From positions 1 to 64,000 of the forward strand of contig CABYFG010000005.1 in assembly GCA_902518185.1 (NCBI GenBank): a DNA stretch of 64,000 nucleotides. The letters are read 5' to 3'. Shown in pieces: positions 43,981 to 53,021 of this stretch. A model generated the notes under the pieces. It did not search any database. It was not told where the DNA came from and saw nothing but the letters and a program-made list of their open reading frames with translations. Made by a program: the position numbers and the translations under genes. Source of the stretch: an uncultured Pelagibacteraceae bacterium (GTDB taxonomy: Bacteria; Pseudomonadota; Alphaproteobacteria; Pelagibacterales; Pelagibacteraceae). Within the stretch, counting starts at the first letter, position 1. Every line of letters begins with the position of its first letter.

Positions 43981-44276
43981 TATAAATTTAACTCCAATTT
44001 AGCAGCATCTGACATCATATCTTTATTCCAAGGAGGATCCCAAACCAATTCAAGATTTACATCATCTATTCCTTCTACCTGCATAGCACCCTCTTTTACT
44101 TCTTTTGGTAAACTTTCTGCAACTGGGCAATTAGGTGTTGTCAATGTCATTTTTATTTCAGCCTTTCGCCCTTCAACTTTAATATCATAAATAAGACCAA
44201 GATCATAAACATTTACTGGGATCTCTGGATCGTAAATTTTACTTATTTCCTCTATAATTTTATTTTTTATCTCCAT
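43980..44276 (-). CDS. sufT: SufT-like MIP18/DUF59 protein
   Basis: The 98-residue protein matches the MIP18 family: ISKIYDPEIPVNVYDLGLIYDIKV, LTTPNCPVAESLPKEV (with the conserved Cys) and VWDPPWNKDMMSDAAKLEL. SufT supports maturation of Fe-S proteins and is a regular suf-operon member outside enterics. It sits 2 bases after sufU in transcription order. Confidence 0.92.
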   Translation of the reverse strand: MEIKNKIIEEISKIYDPEIPVNVYDLGLIYDIKVEGRKAEIKMTLTTPNCPVAESLPKEVKEGAMQVEGIDDVNLELVWDPPWNKDMMSDAAKLELNL

Positions 44277-44278
44277 AT

Positions 44279-44743
44279 TTAATTTTCTGTAGTTATTTCT
44301 TTACCATCATTTTCCATCGCAGATACTAAAGTATGCCATGATAAAGTAGCACATTTAACTCTCATTGGATATTGTTTTACTCCTGATAAACACATCAATT
44401 TTGTTTTATCATCCTCTTTTAATATATTATTTTTAAGTTTTGGATTTTCTTTAATCATCCCCAAAAAGTCCTCAATTATTTCTTTAGCTTCATTATCACT
44501 TTTTCCTTTAATCAAATCAGTCATAATCGAGGCAGATGCCATTGATATTGCACATCCACTTCCCTCAAACGAAATATCTTCTACCTTTCTTTGATTATTT
44601 AATTTTAGATACACATGTACATTATCACCACACAACGGATTATTGCCTTTTGCGTCTTTATTAAAATTTTCTGTTTTTCCTAAATTTCTAGGGTTCTTTC
44701 CATGTTCTAATATTATTTCTTGATATAATTCTTTTAAGTTCAT
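44279..44743 (-). CDS. sufU: SufU/IscU-family protein
   Basis: The 154-residue protein has NPLCGDNVHVYLKL, ISFEGSGCAISMASASIMTDLIKGKS and YPMRVKCATLSWHTL, with the three Cys and Asp of the U-type site. The G-S-G-C-A-I-S-M-A-S form and the region between the second and third cysteines are SufU-like rather than classic IscU. It either accepts sulfur from SufS or scaffolds clusters. It overlaps sufS by 4 bases. Confidence 0.92.
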   Translation of the reverse strand: MNLKELYQEIILEHGKNPRNLGKTENFNKDAKGNNPLCGDNVHVYLKLNNQRKVEDISFEGSGCAISMASASIMTDLIKGKSDNEAKEIIEDFLGMIKENPKLKNNILKEDDKTKLMCLSGVKQYPMRVKCATLSWHTLVSAMENDGKEITTEN

Positions 44744-45960
44744 TTTAAATCAAAAATTTTTTTACAATTATTTATTCCATCATTTAATTTATCTAAATCA
44801 TCTTTTGTATTATAAACTCCTAATGATGCACGTGCACTTGCAGGAATACCTAATTTATCATGAAGTATTTGGCAACAATGGTGACCAGCTCTTATAGCAA
44901 CTCCAGTTTCATCTAAAATAGTTGCAATATCATGAGGATGAACTCCCTCTACAGTAAAAGATAATACTCCACCTCGCTCTTTAGGATTTCCAATTAATTT
45001 CACAGAATTGTTCTTTTTTAAAATTTCTTGACCATATTCTATTAGTTCTTTTTCGTGCTTAATTATATTTTCTATTCCAATACTTTCTAAAAACTTTATT
45101 GATTGATCAAACGCAATGACTTGTGCTGTAGCCATTGTTCCAGCTTCATACTTATTTGGAAGTTCTCCATAAGAAATCCTATCTTTTTTTACTTCATTAA
45201 TCATTCCCCCACCCCCTTGATATGGTGGAAGTTGCTCTAACCATTTCTTTTTTCCATACAAAATTCCAAGCCCTGTTGGTCCATACATTTTATGACATGA
45301 TATTGCATAAAAATCACAATCTAAGTCTTGCATATCTAATTTTAAATGTGGTCCTCCCTGACATCCATCTACTACAACGACGATACCTTTTGAGTGCGCT
45401 AATTGAGTTATCTCTTTGATTGGTAAAACTGCACCAGTAACGTTGGATAAGTGAGTTATAGCTATTACTTTAGTTTTTTCTGTAATTTCTTTCTCTATAT
45501 TTTCTATGGGTATATCTCCATCTTCATTAATCTCTGCAAACTTTATTTTAATATTTTTTGATTTTCTTAAAAAATGCCATGGAACATAATTTGAATGATG
45601 CTCTAGTTCTGTAATTAAAATCTCGTCATTTGGTTCTAAGATTGCTTGACCCAGAGTATTAGCTACTAAATTCAAGGCCTCTGTAGCACCCTTGGTAAAT
45701 ACGATTTCATTTTTATCTTTTGCATTTATATATTTTTGAACAGAAGTCCTTGTATTTTCATATAAATTTGTAGCTGCAACAGCTAAATAATGAATGCTTC
45801 TGCCTACATTTGAAAATTGTTTGGAGTAAAAATCATTTATTCTGTCCAGAACCACCTTGGGTTTTTGAGATGAATTAGCGCTATCCAAATAAACTAAATC
45901 ATTATTTTGGATTTTTTCATCAAAAATTGGGAATTCTTTTTTAATTTTATCTATATTCAT
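44740..45960 (-). CDS. sufS: Cysteine desulfurase SufS
   Basis: A 406-residue PLP enzyme (group II desulfurase) that takes sulfur from cysteine. The PLP lysine is in ISCHKMYGPTGLGILYG near residue 226, and the catalytic Cys is in IRAGHHCCQILHDKLG near residue 363. The N-terminal YLDSANSSQKPKVVLDRI and VFTKGATEALNLVAN are standard. It overlaps both sufD and sufU by 4 bases, coupling them tightly. Confidence 0.96.
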   Translation of the reverse strand: MNIDKIKKEFPIFDEKIQNNDLVYLDSANSSQKPKVVLDRINDFYSKQFSNVGRSIHYLAVAATNLYENTRTSVQKYINAKDKNEIVFTKGATEALNLVANTLGQAILEPNDEILITELEHHSNYVPWHFLRKSKNIKIKFAEINEDGDIPIENIEKEITEKTKVIAITHLSNVTGAVLPIKEITQLAHSKGIVVVVDGCQGGPHLKLDMQDLDCDFYAISCHKMYGPTGLGILYGKKKWLEQLPPYQGGGGMINEVKKDRISYGELPNKYEAGTMATAQVIAFDQSIKFLESIGIENIIKHEKELIEYGQEILKKNNSVKLIGNPKERGGVLSFTVEGVHPHDIATILDETGVAIRAGHHCCQILHDKLGIPASARASLGVYNTKDDLDKLNDGINNCKKIFDLK

Positions 45961-47204
45961 TTTTTCAATCCGATAATATTTTTTATCAAGTCTTTTATTT
46001 CTAAGTCAGTTATTTTTTCAACAACGTCTAATAAAAATCCATTTATTAAAAGTTCTTTTGACTGTTGATAATTCAATCCACGAGACATCAAATAGAAAAT
46101 TGAATTTTCATCTAAACTACCAGATGCTGATCCATGAGAACATTTTACATCGTCAGCGTAAATTTCTAATTCTGGTTTTGCATTAAACTCAGATGTTTCA
46201 TCTAATAGTATTGCTTTACTTAATTGATACCCATCAGTTTTTTGAGCTTTTGAGTTTACAAATATTCTTCCTTGATATGCAGATTTTGAATTTTTTCCAA
46301 GAACACTTTTTATAAGCTGATAGCTTTTTGTGTTCTCCACTAAATGGTTGATTGTAGTTCTAATTTCGTGTTGTTGATTTTCTTTCAAGGAAAAAATACC
46401 ATTAATAAATGCTGAGGAATACTCACCATTTAAATTACAGTTAATTTCATTTTTAAAATAATCTGAACCAGCAGATAGTATAAATGTTTCTGAAACACTG
46501 TTATTTTCCTGTTCAATGTTGTTAAAAGAATATCTTAAATTATTGTTTCTAGATTTATCAACTTTATAGTTTTTCAGGATTGAATCTTTTTCTAAATTGA
46601 AATTGTAAAAAATATTAATAAAGTTTTTCTCTGTATTATTAGCAAAATAATCAACAAGTTTTAAACAACTATTTTCACCTAATTCAAAATCTAATCTCAA
46701 ATTGATATTTGTTGACTTTGTTTTATCATTTGTTGAATGATAAATTATCAAAGGTTTCTTTAGAGTATAATTTTTTTTAATTAAAATTTTAAAAACTTTA
46801 TCAGTAAGTGCACTATTTAAATCAATTAATGAGTTTTTATAATCAAATGATATATCTTTTTTAGTTTCGTCAATGATTTCAATTTTATTTTGGTCTTCGA
46901 AGTTAAAATCAATTTTTTCAATTCTTCCATTTATAAAGATAATCTTATTATGCTCCAAACCATCAACAAAAATAGATGGATTAATTTTATTAGGTTGTGA
47001 GTAATCATTGAAAAAAGTTAAATCATTAATATTTTTTTTAATAATCTGACTTATATCTAAAAACTTCCAATCTTCTTGCTTTCTATTTGGAAAGCCCCTT
47101 TTTATGAAATTATTCAAAAAATTTCTTTTAAAATGGATTTCTTCATTAGAAAGTTTTGAAATTTTTACTATTTTATCGAAATCTGACTGTAGTTGCTCCC
47201 TCAT
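45957..47204 (-). CDS. sufD: Fe-S assembly protein SufD
   Basis: The 415-residue protein has the SufBD beta-helix core with SAYQGRIFVNSKAQKTDGYQLSKAILLDETSEFNAKPELEIYADDVKCSHGSASG and ends with YLMSRGLNYQQSKELLINGFL. SufD joins SufB and SufC to form the scaffold complex and helps iron entry. The N-terminal half is poorly conserved and rich in Asn and Lys, as often seen. It begins directly after the sufC stop. Confidence 0.93.
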   Translation of the reverse strand: MREQLQSDFDKIVKISKLSNEEIHFKRNFLNNFIKRGFPNRKQEDWKFLDISQIIKKNINDLTFFNDYSQPNKINPSIFVDGLEHNKIIFINGRIEKIDFNFEDQNKIEIIDETKKDISFDYKNSLIDLNSALTDKVFKILIKKNYTLKKPLIIYHSTNDKTKSTNINLRLDFELGENSCLKLVDYFANNTEKNFINIFYNFNLEKDSILKNYKVDKSRNNNLRYSFNNIEQENNSVSETFILSAGSDYFKNEINCNLNGEYSSAFINGIFSLKENQQHEIRTTINHLVENTKSYQLIKSVLGKNSKSAYQGRIFVNSKAQKTDGYQLSKAILLDETSEFNAKPELEIYADDVKCSHGSASGSLDENSIFYLMSRGLNYQQSKELLINGFLLDVVEKITDLEIKDLIKNIIGLKK

Positions 47205-47939
47205 TTAATTAAAACTTTCATATCCTTTTTTTTCTAATTCGATTGCTAATTCTGGACCACCAGATCTAATTATCTTTCCATTCATTAGAACGTGAACAAA
47301 ATCGGGTTTAATGTAATCTAACAATCTTTGATAATGGGTGATGATTAAAAAGGAATTATCTTTATTTCTTAAAGTATTTACTCCATCTGCAACTATTTTT
47401 AATGCATCTATATCCAATCCTGAGTCTGTCTCATCTAAAATAGATAATTTAGGAGCCAACATAGACATTTGTAAAATTTCATTTTTCTTTTTTTCTCCGC
47501 CTGAAAAGCCAACATTCAATTGCCTATTTAGTTTTTCTTCATCAAATTTTAATTCTTTAGCTTTTTCTTTTACAAGCTTCAAAAATTCAATTGCATCTAA
47601 CTCTTTTTCACCTCGTGCTTTTCTTATTGCGTTTAAAGATGTTTTTAAAAATATGTTTGTATTTACACCAGGAATTTCTAATGGATATTGGAAAGCCAAA
47701 AATATTCCTTTATGTGCTCTTTCTTCAGTTTCAAGATCAAATAAATTTTTGTTTTCAAACAAGATTTCACCTGATACCTCATATCCTTTCTTACCTGAGA
47801 GAATATTAGATAATGTACTTTTTCCTGATCCGTTGGGACCCATAATCGCGTGTACTTCACCAGGGTTTATATTCAATGAAAAACCCTTTAAAATTGATTT
47901 ATTCTCAACGTTGGCATTTAAATTACTTATTTTAAGCAT
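47205..47939 (-). CDS. sufC: Fe-S assembly ATPase SufC
   Basis: The 244-residue ABC-type ATPase has Walker A IMGPNGSGKSTLSNILSG, signature NVGFSGGEKKKNEILQM, Walker B LSILDETDSGLDIDALK and ITHYQRLLDYIKPDFVHVL. The SGGEKK and DETDSGLD forms are specific for SufC rather than transport ATPases. It powers conformational change of SufB-SufD. It overlaps sufB by one base. Confidence 0.96.
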   Translation of the reverse strand: MLKISNLNANVENKSILKGFSLNINPGEVHAIMGPNGSGKSTLSNILSGKKGYEVSGEILFENKNLFDLETEERAHKGIFLAFQYPLEIPGVNTNIFLKTSLNAIRKARGEKELDAIEFLKLVKEKAKELKFDEEKLNRQLNVGFSGGEKKKNEILQMSMLAPKLSILDETDSGLDIDALKIVADGVNTLRNKDNSFLIITHYQRLLDYIKPDFVHVLMNGKIIRSGGPELAIELEKKGYESFN

Positions 47940-49381
47940 TAACCAACACTCCCCTCTAAGCTAATACCTACAAGTTTCTGAGCTTCAACTGCAAACTCCA
48001 TTGGTAATTGTTGCAGCACTTCTTTACAAAAACCATTAACAATTAATCCTACAGCTTCCTCAGGATTAAGTCCTCTTTGTTGGCAATAATGTAATTGCTC
48101 TTCACTTATTTTTGATGTCGTAGCTTCATGTGCGATATTTGAGTCAAAATTTTTATTTTTGATATAAGGCACTGTGTGTGCCCCACATTTATTTCCCATT
48201 AATAAAGAATCACATTGTGTATAGTTGCTTGAATTTTTAGCTTTTGAATTAATATCTACTAAACCTCTGTAAGTCATATCAGAGAATCCAGCACTTATTC
48301 CTTTAGAAATAATTTTACTTTTAGTATTTTTTCCTAAATGAATCATCTTTGTTCCAGTATCTGCCTTTTGATGATTATTGGTAATTGCTATAGAATAAAA
48401 TTCACCAATTGAATTATCACCTTTTAAAATACAGCTTGGATATTTCCAGGTTATAGCTGAACCTGTTTCAACTTGAGTCCAAGAAATCTTAGAATTATTC
48501 CCTTTACACAATCCTCTTTTAGTAACAAAGTTATAAATTCCTCCTTTACCATTTTCATCACCAGGATACCAATTTTGTACTGTTGAATATTTTATTTCTG
48601 CGTCGTCTAATGCAATCAATTCAACATTTGCTGCATGTAATTGATTTTCATCTCTCATGGGAGCAGTGCATCCTTCGAGGTAACTCACGTAACTCCCTTT
48701 GTCAGCAATAATTAACGTTCTTTCAAACTGTCCTGTCTCTGATGCATTGATTCTAAAATAAGTTGATAGCTCCATAGGACATTTAACACCCTCAGGAATA
48801 TAAACAAACGACCCGTCTGTAAAAACAGCAGAGTTTAGTGTGGCAAAGAAATGGTCAGTAACAGGGATTACAGTGCCTAAATATTTTTTTACTAGATCGG
48901 GATGCTTTTGAATTGCCTCTGACATTGAACAAAAAATTATTCCGTGCTTTGTTAATTCACCTTTAAAAGTAGTTGCCACTGATACAGAGTCAAATACAGC
49001 ATCCACAGCAATTCCATTCAGTCTTGCTTGTTCTTGAAGTGGGATACCAAGTTTTTTATAAGTTTCTAGAAGTTTAGGATCTAATTCATCTAAACTTTTT
49101 GGTTTATCCTTCATGCTTTTTGGTGCTGAATAATAATATAAATCTTGATAATCAATCTTAGGATATTTTGGTTTTTGCCAATTTGGTTCTTTTAAAAGTT
49201 TTAATCGCTCATAAGCCTTTAATCTAAAGTCTAACATCCATTGCGGTTCTTTTTTAATATTAGAAATAAACTTAATAACGTCTTCGTTTAAGCCTTTTGG
49301 AGCTTTAATATTTTCTATATCAGTAGTAAAACCATATTTATAATCTTTTAACTTTTCTATATCTTTTTCTCTAGTATCCAT
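47939..49381 (-). CDS. sufB: Fe-S assembly scaffold SufB
   Basis: The 480-residue protein is the main Suf scaffold. [59 protein letters not shown] and [22 protein letters not shown] with the cluster-building Cys are conserved. [24 protein letters not shown] is the family C terminus. The ORF track starts at a GTG (49399) that overlaps iscR by 17 bases; the ATG at 49381 (MDTREKD) right after the iscR stop, with AGAAGAA upstream, is the better start. Confidence 0.96.
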   Translation of the reverse strand: MDTREKDIEKLKDYKYGFTTDIENIKAPKGLNEDVIKFISNIKKEPQWMLDFRLKAYERLKLLKEPNWQKPKYPKIDYQDLYYYSAPKSMKDKPKSLDELDPKLLETYKKLGIPLQEQARLNGIAVDAVFDSVSVATTFKGELTKHGIIFCSMSEAIQKHPDLVKKYLGTVIPVTDHFFATLNSAVFTDGSFVYIPEGVKCPMELSTYFRINASETGQFERTLIIADKGSYVSYLEGCTAPMRDENQLHAANVELIALDDAEIKYSTVQNWYPGDENGKGGIYNFVTKRGLCKGNNSKISWTQVETGSAITWKYPSCILKGDNSIGEFYSIAITNNHQKADTGTKMIHLGKNTKSKIISKGISAGFSDMTYRGLVDINSKAKNSSNYTQCDSLLMGNKCGAHTVPYIKNKNFDSNIAHEATTSKISEEQLHYCQQRGLNPEEAVGLIVNGFCKEVLQQLPMEFAVEAQKLVGISLEGSVG

Positions 49382-49382
49382 T

Positions 49383-49808
49383 TTAAATTCTTCTTTCACG
49401 ATTGTCTTTGATTAAATCCTCTAAACTTTTTTGTTCAAAAAAATTATTAATATGATTTTCAAGTTCATCCCAAAGATTATGTGTCAAACATTTCGTCGAT
49501 TTACCATTGCAACCTTTTTTAGACTCTTTTTTACATTGAACAGTTTTTACTTTCTCATCAACAGCATCGAATATATTGGTAAGTTTAATCTCATTAGCTT
49601 TTTTATTCAAAACGTATCCACCCTGTATTCCCCTTACACTTTGTACAATTTCCTTTTTTCTAAGTTTGGAAAAAATTTGCTCCAGGTAATCAAGAGAAAT
49701 ACCTTGTCTTAAAGAAATGTCCCTAAGAGATACTGGATTAATATTATTAAATCTTGCCAGATCTACTAAAGCCATTACCGCATATCTGCCTTTAGATGTT
49801 AGTTTCAT
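49383..49808 (-). CDS. iscR: Rrf2-family Fe-S regulator IscR
   Basis: The 141-residue winged-helix regulator starts [18 protein letters not shown] and has [34 protein letters not shown] (recognition region). The cluster site [22 protein letters not shown] has the three Cys and His of IscR's [2Fe-2S] ligands, which favours IscR over RirA. It heads the suf operon and very likely controls its own promoter through the matching IscR box upstream. Confidence 0.92.
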   Translation of the reverse strand: MKLTSKGRYAVMALVDLARFNNINPVSLRDISLRQGISLDYLEQIFSKLRKKEIVQSVRGIQGGYVLNKKANEIKLTNIFDAVDEKVKTVQCKKESKKGCNGKSTKCLTHNLWDELENHINNFFEQKSLEDLIKDNRERRI

Positions 49809-49828
49809 AAATCCTTATTTTACAAGGG

Positions 49829-49860
49829 TATATATAAACCTGACTAAAATAGTCAAGTAT
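49829..49860 (-). promoter_or_regulatory. iscR-suf promoter with type 1 IscR box
   Basis: Read leftward, TTGACT (49856-49851) and TATATA (49834-49829) form a -35/-10 pair with a 16-base spacer. Over it lies the near-palindrome AAACCTGACTAAAATAGTCAAGTAT (49836-49860), which matches the E. coli type 1 IscR consensus (ATASYYGACTRWWWYAGTCRRSTAT) at all but one base. This is recalled consensus, aligned by eye. The box covers the -35 and spacer, so bound IscR would repress. The inferred start of transcription is about 14 bases before the iscR ATG. Confidence 0.8.
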
Positions 49861-49942
49861 ATAGAATAAAAAAAGTTTAACAATTTGTCACGTACTTGTG
49901 GTATGTCTAATTTTTTTTTGAGAATAATAATCAATACCAATT

Positions 49943-50599
49943 ATGGATAACAAAATTGTAGAAATTTTTATTCCTGGCCCTGCTGGCAGACTTGAAGCTA
50001 AATATTTTAAAAGTAAAAAAAATACATCCCCGGTAGCTTTAGTTTTACAACCTCACCCTCAGTACGGAGGCACAATGAATAACAAAGTTGTTGTAGAAAC
50101 TTTTAACATTTTTAAAGAAAATGATTTTTCAGTTTGTAGAGTAAATTTTAGAGGAGTTGGAAAAAGTGATGGAGAATTTGATAATGGACAAGGAGAACTA
50201 GCTGACGCTGCCGCAGCCTTAGATTGGTTGGAGAGAGAAAATTTTGATAATTCACAATGTTGGGTATCAGGTTTTTCATTTGGTTCACTAATTGCTATGC
50301 AATTACTAATGAGGAGACCTGAGATAAACAGATTTATTGCAATATCACCTCAACCAAATGTTTATGACTTTTCTTTTTTATCACCATGTCCAACATCTGG
50401 ATTAATGATTTATGGAAAAAAGGATGAGTTGGTACCAGTTGAATATGTGAACGACTTAGATAAAAGATTGTCTGAACAAAAAGGAATTAAAGTTGAATTT
50501 CAGTCAGTACCAGATTCAAATCATTTTTTTACTAAAAATGAAAATTTGCTAGTAAAATATTTAGATAAGTATATTAAAAGAGAAATTGCCCTTTATTAA
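49943..50599 (+). CDS. Alpha/beta hydrolase
   Basis: The 218-residue protein starts VEIFIPGPAGRLEAKYFKSKKN, has PHPQYGGTMNNKVV, FRGVGKSDGEFDNGQGELADAAAALDWL and the nucleophile elbow VSGFSFGSLIAMQLL. LMIYGKKDELVPVEYV and PDSNHFF complete the Asp and His. This is the family often called YqiA/dienelactone-hydrolase-like or 'alpha/beta superfamily' in alphaproteobacteria. The substrate is unknown. It starts divergently from iscR and overlaps anmK tail to tail by 4 bases. Confidence 0.85.
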   Translation: MDNKIVEIFIPGPAGRLEAKYFKSKKNTSPVALVLQPHPQYGGTMNNKVVVETFNIFKENDFSVCRVNFRGVGKSDGEFDNGQGELADAAAALDWLERENFDNSQCWVSGFSFGSLIAMQLLMRRPEINRFIAISPQPNVYDFSFLSPCPTSGLMIYGKKDELVPVEYVNDLDKRLSEQKGIKVEFQSVPDSNHFFTKNENLLVKYLDKYIKREIALY

Positions 50600-51744
50600 A
50601 AATTTTTTATAACTATACCTCCAGTTAAAAATTTTTTGCATCTAGTTGTGCTAGGAAAAGATATAGGTTTCTTTTCTATTGATCTTATAGCTAAATAAGC
50701 AAATGCTTGGGATTCGACAAAATCTCCATTCACATTATATTTTTCAGATACTTTAAGGTTAATATTTTTTAAATGACTTTGAATTTTTTCAATAAGATAT
50801 TCATTTTTTCTACCCCCTCCACATACAAGCCATTCACTGTTCTTCAAAGAATATCTTGAATGAACATAATCAATTCCCTCAGATATAATTTTAGCAGTAA
50901 AATCTGTAATAGTTGACGCACCATTTTCTATAGATAAACCTTTAGCAAAAAAAATATCAAAATCACTCACATCTAATGAATTTTCGTAAGAAAAAGTTTG
51001 GTTTGAGAAATTTTCTAAAGCTTGATTTAATATGAGTTCATCTGTCTGTCCAGATTTAGCTAATAAACCTTTTTCATCATATTTTTTTTTTGAATTCTTT
51101 CTAATCCACTTATCTATCAGACAATTACCGGGACCAATATCAAAAGCAATCATATCTTTTGATTTCCATAATTTTTTTTGTTCTACTGTAATTGTAATAT
51201 TTGCTATGCCACCAATATTTATAATATTAATAGGAAATTTTTGATTAAAATCTCTCATTACTTTATTGGCTAACATATTATGGAAAATAGGAGTCAATGG
51301 TGCACCCTGACCACCATTATTCAAATCATTTTGTCTAAAGTTGAAGACCACTTTTTTTTTTGTCAATTGGGACAATAAATTTCCATCACCTATTTGTATT
51401 GACATTTTTTCAGAGGGATTATGATATATAGTCTGGCCATGAAATCCAATTACATCAACGTTTTTTGACATAGAGTTTAAGGTTTCGTTTATTATCTTGG
51501 CATTAAATAATGTAAAGTCTCTCTCGATCTCATCTAATTGATCTTTATATCTAACAATATCATTTGAATTTGAGATTTTATCTCTAATTAGTAATAATTT
51601 TTTGACTAAATGATCATCGTATTTAAAGTATTTATCAAAAATTAAAGAAAATTCAGACTCCCCATCAGAATCTATTACTGAAAGATCTATACCATCTAAA
51701 GAAGTGCCACTCATTAAGCCTAATGCTGTGTAAATTTTTTCCAT
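50596..51744 (-). CDS. anmK: Anhydro-N-acetylmuramic acid kinase
   Basis: AnmK phosphorylates and opens anhMurNAc released from recycled cell wall. The 382-residue protein has LGLMSGTSLDGIDLSVIDSDG, GFHGQTIYHNP, NNGGQGAPLTPIFHNML and FDIGPGNCLIDKWIRKN, all family hallmarks, then LVCGGGRKNEYLIEKI. It indicates peptidoglycan recycling even in this reduced genome, and a PBP1A gene lies 5 kb away. Confidence 0.95.
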   Translation of the reverse strand: MEKIYTALGLMSGTSLDGIDLSVIDSDGESEFSLIFDKYFKYDDHLVKKLLLIRDKISNSNDIVRYKDQLDEIERDFTLFNAKIINETLNSMSKNVDVIGFHGQTIYHNPSEKMSIQIGDGNLLSQLTKKKVVFNFRQNDLNNGGQGAPLTPIFHNMLANKVMRDFNQKFPINIINIGGIANITITVEQKKLWKSKDMIAFDIGPGNCLIDKWIRKNSKKKYDEKGLLAKSGQTDELILNQALENFSNQTFSYENSLDVSDFDIFFAKGLSIENGASTITDFTAKIISEGIDYVHSRYSLKNSEWLVCGGGRKNEYLIEKIQSHLKNINLKVSEKYNVNGDFVESQAFAYLAIRSIEKKPISFPSTTRCKKFLTGGIVIKNF

Positions 51745-51791
51745 TTTTATTTTTTTTTAATAAATATTGTATATTGTTTAATTATAAACTT

Positions 51792-53021
51792 ATGAATAAA
51801 TTTTTAAAAGAATTTAAAGATAGGGACTTTTTCTATCAATGTACAAATGAAAATAATCTATCTAGTTTTGTAAACAAAAACAAAATCAGAGCATATATTG
51901 GATTTGATTGTACAGCTGAAAGTTTGCATGTAGGAAGTCTGCTTCAAATCATGTGTTTGAGATTATTACAAAAGCATGGCCACCAACCAATTGTTCTACT
52001 AGGTGGTGGTACTACACGGATTGGTGATCCCTCAGGAAAAGATAAAACAAGAAAAATTTTAAATGAAATTGAGATTAAAAAAAATTCAAAAAATATAAAA
52101 AAGATACTTAAAAATTTTTTAGATACAAATAATAAAAAAGTTAGACCAATTTTTGTTGATAACTATACTTGGCTCAAAAAATTAAATTATATCTCTTTTT
52201 TGAGAGATATCGGTAAATATTTCACAATAAATAAAATGCTAACATTTGAAAGTGTTAAAACAAGATTGGATAGAGAGCAATCGCTAAGTTACATGGAATT
52301 TAACTACATGATTTTACAAGCATATGATTTTTTAGAACTAAATAAAAAAAAAAATTGTGTTTTACAGATAGGAGGTTCTGATCAATGGGGAAATATCATA
52401 AATGGAGTTGAATTAATTAAAAGGTATTTAAATAAAGACACATACGGCTTAACAACTCCTTTAATAACTTTAGCTAATGGAGCTAAAATGGGAAAAACGA
52501 ACGATGGTGCAGTCTGGCTAGATAAAAAACTTTTATCCCCCTACGACTATTGGCAGTTTTGGAGAAATACCGATGATAGAGATGTTTTCAGATTTTTAAA
52601 ATACTTTACTGATATAGATGTGAATGAAATAGATAATTTTAGAAATGAAAATATTAATAAATTAAAAATTTTACTTGCAAATGAAACAACTGCAATGCTG
52701 CATGGAAAAGATGCTGCAAAAAAATCTGAACAGATAGCTAAAGATGCGTTTGCAAATAATTCATTAGGGTCAAGTTTGCCATCAGTAATTTTAAAAAAAG
52801 TTTTGTTAAAACAAAAAATAAATATTATTGACTTAATTTTGATATCTAAACAAGAAAGTTCTAAAAGTCATATTAGAAGGTTAATTAAAGGTAATGGTAT
52901 TAAGATTAATAATAAAACAGTAAATGACGAAAACTTAATTATCAAAGACTCATTCTTTAATGGTAATTTTTTAAAACTTTCAATAGGTAAAAAAAGACAC
53001 CTCAAAATTCAGTTAGATTAA
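51792..53021 (+). CDS. tyrS: Tyrosyl-tRNA synthetase
   Basis: The 409-residue enzyme has the HIGH-type motif in FDCTAESLHVGSLLQIMCLRL, GGGTTRIGDPSGKDKTR, YNYMILQAYDF-like FNYMILQAYDFLEL, QIGGSDQWGNIINGVEL, the KMSKS-type loop LANGAKMGKTNDGAVW, and a C-terminal S4 RNA-binding domain (ESSKSHIRRLIKGNGIKINNKTV). The ORF track starts at 51723, inside the anmK start region; the ATG at 51792 (MNKFLKEFKDRDF) fits the family. Confidence 0.96.
   Translation: MNKFLKEFKDRDFFYQCTNENNLSSFVNKNKIRAYIGFDCTAESLHVGSLLQIMCLRLLQKHGHQPIVLLGGGTTRIGDPSGKDKTRKILNEIEIKKNSKNIKKILKNFLDTNNKKVRPIFVDNYTWLKKLNYISFLRDIGKYFTINKMLTFESVKTRLDREQSLSYMEFNYMILQAYDFLELNKKKNCVLQIGGSDQWGNIINGVELIKRYLNKDTYGLTTPLITLANGAKMGKTNDGAVWLDKKLLSPYDYWQFWRNTDDRDVFRFLKYFTDIDVNEIDNFRNENINKLKILLANETTAMLHGKDAAKKSEQIAKDAFANNSLGSSLPSVILKKVLLKQKINIIDLILISKQESSKSHIRRLIKGNGIKINNKTVNDENLIIKDSFFNGNFLKLSIGKKRHLKIQLD

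Noticed and set aside
43420-49808. Horizontal transfer of the suf operon
   Set aside because: Base composition, codon style and gene spacing match the surrounding DNA, and no mobile element borders it.
51723-51791. N-terminal extension of tyrS
   Set aside because: It overlaps the anmK start on the other strand, is hydrophobic (FFPFLFFFNKY) and is not part of tyrosyl-tRNA synthetases.
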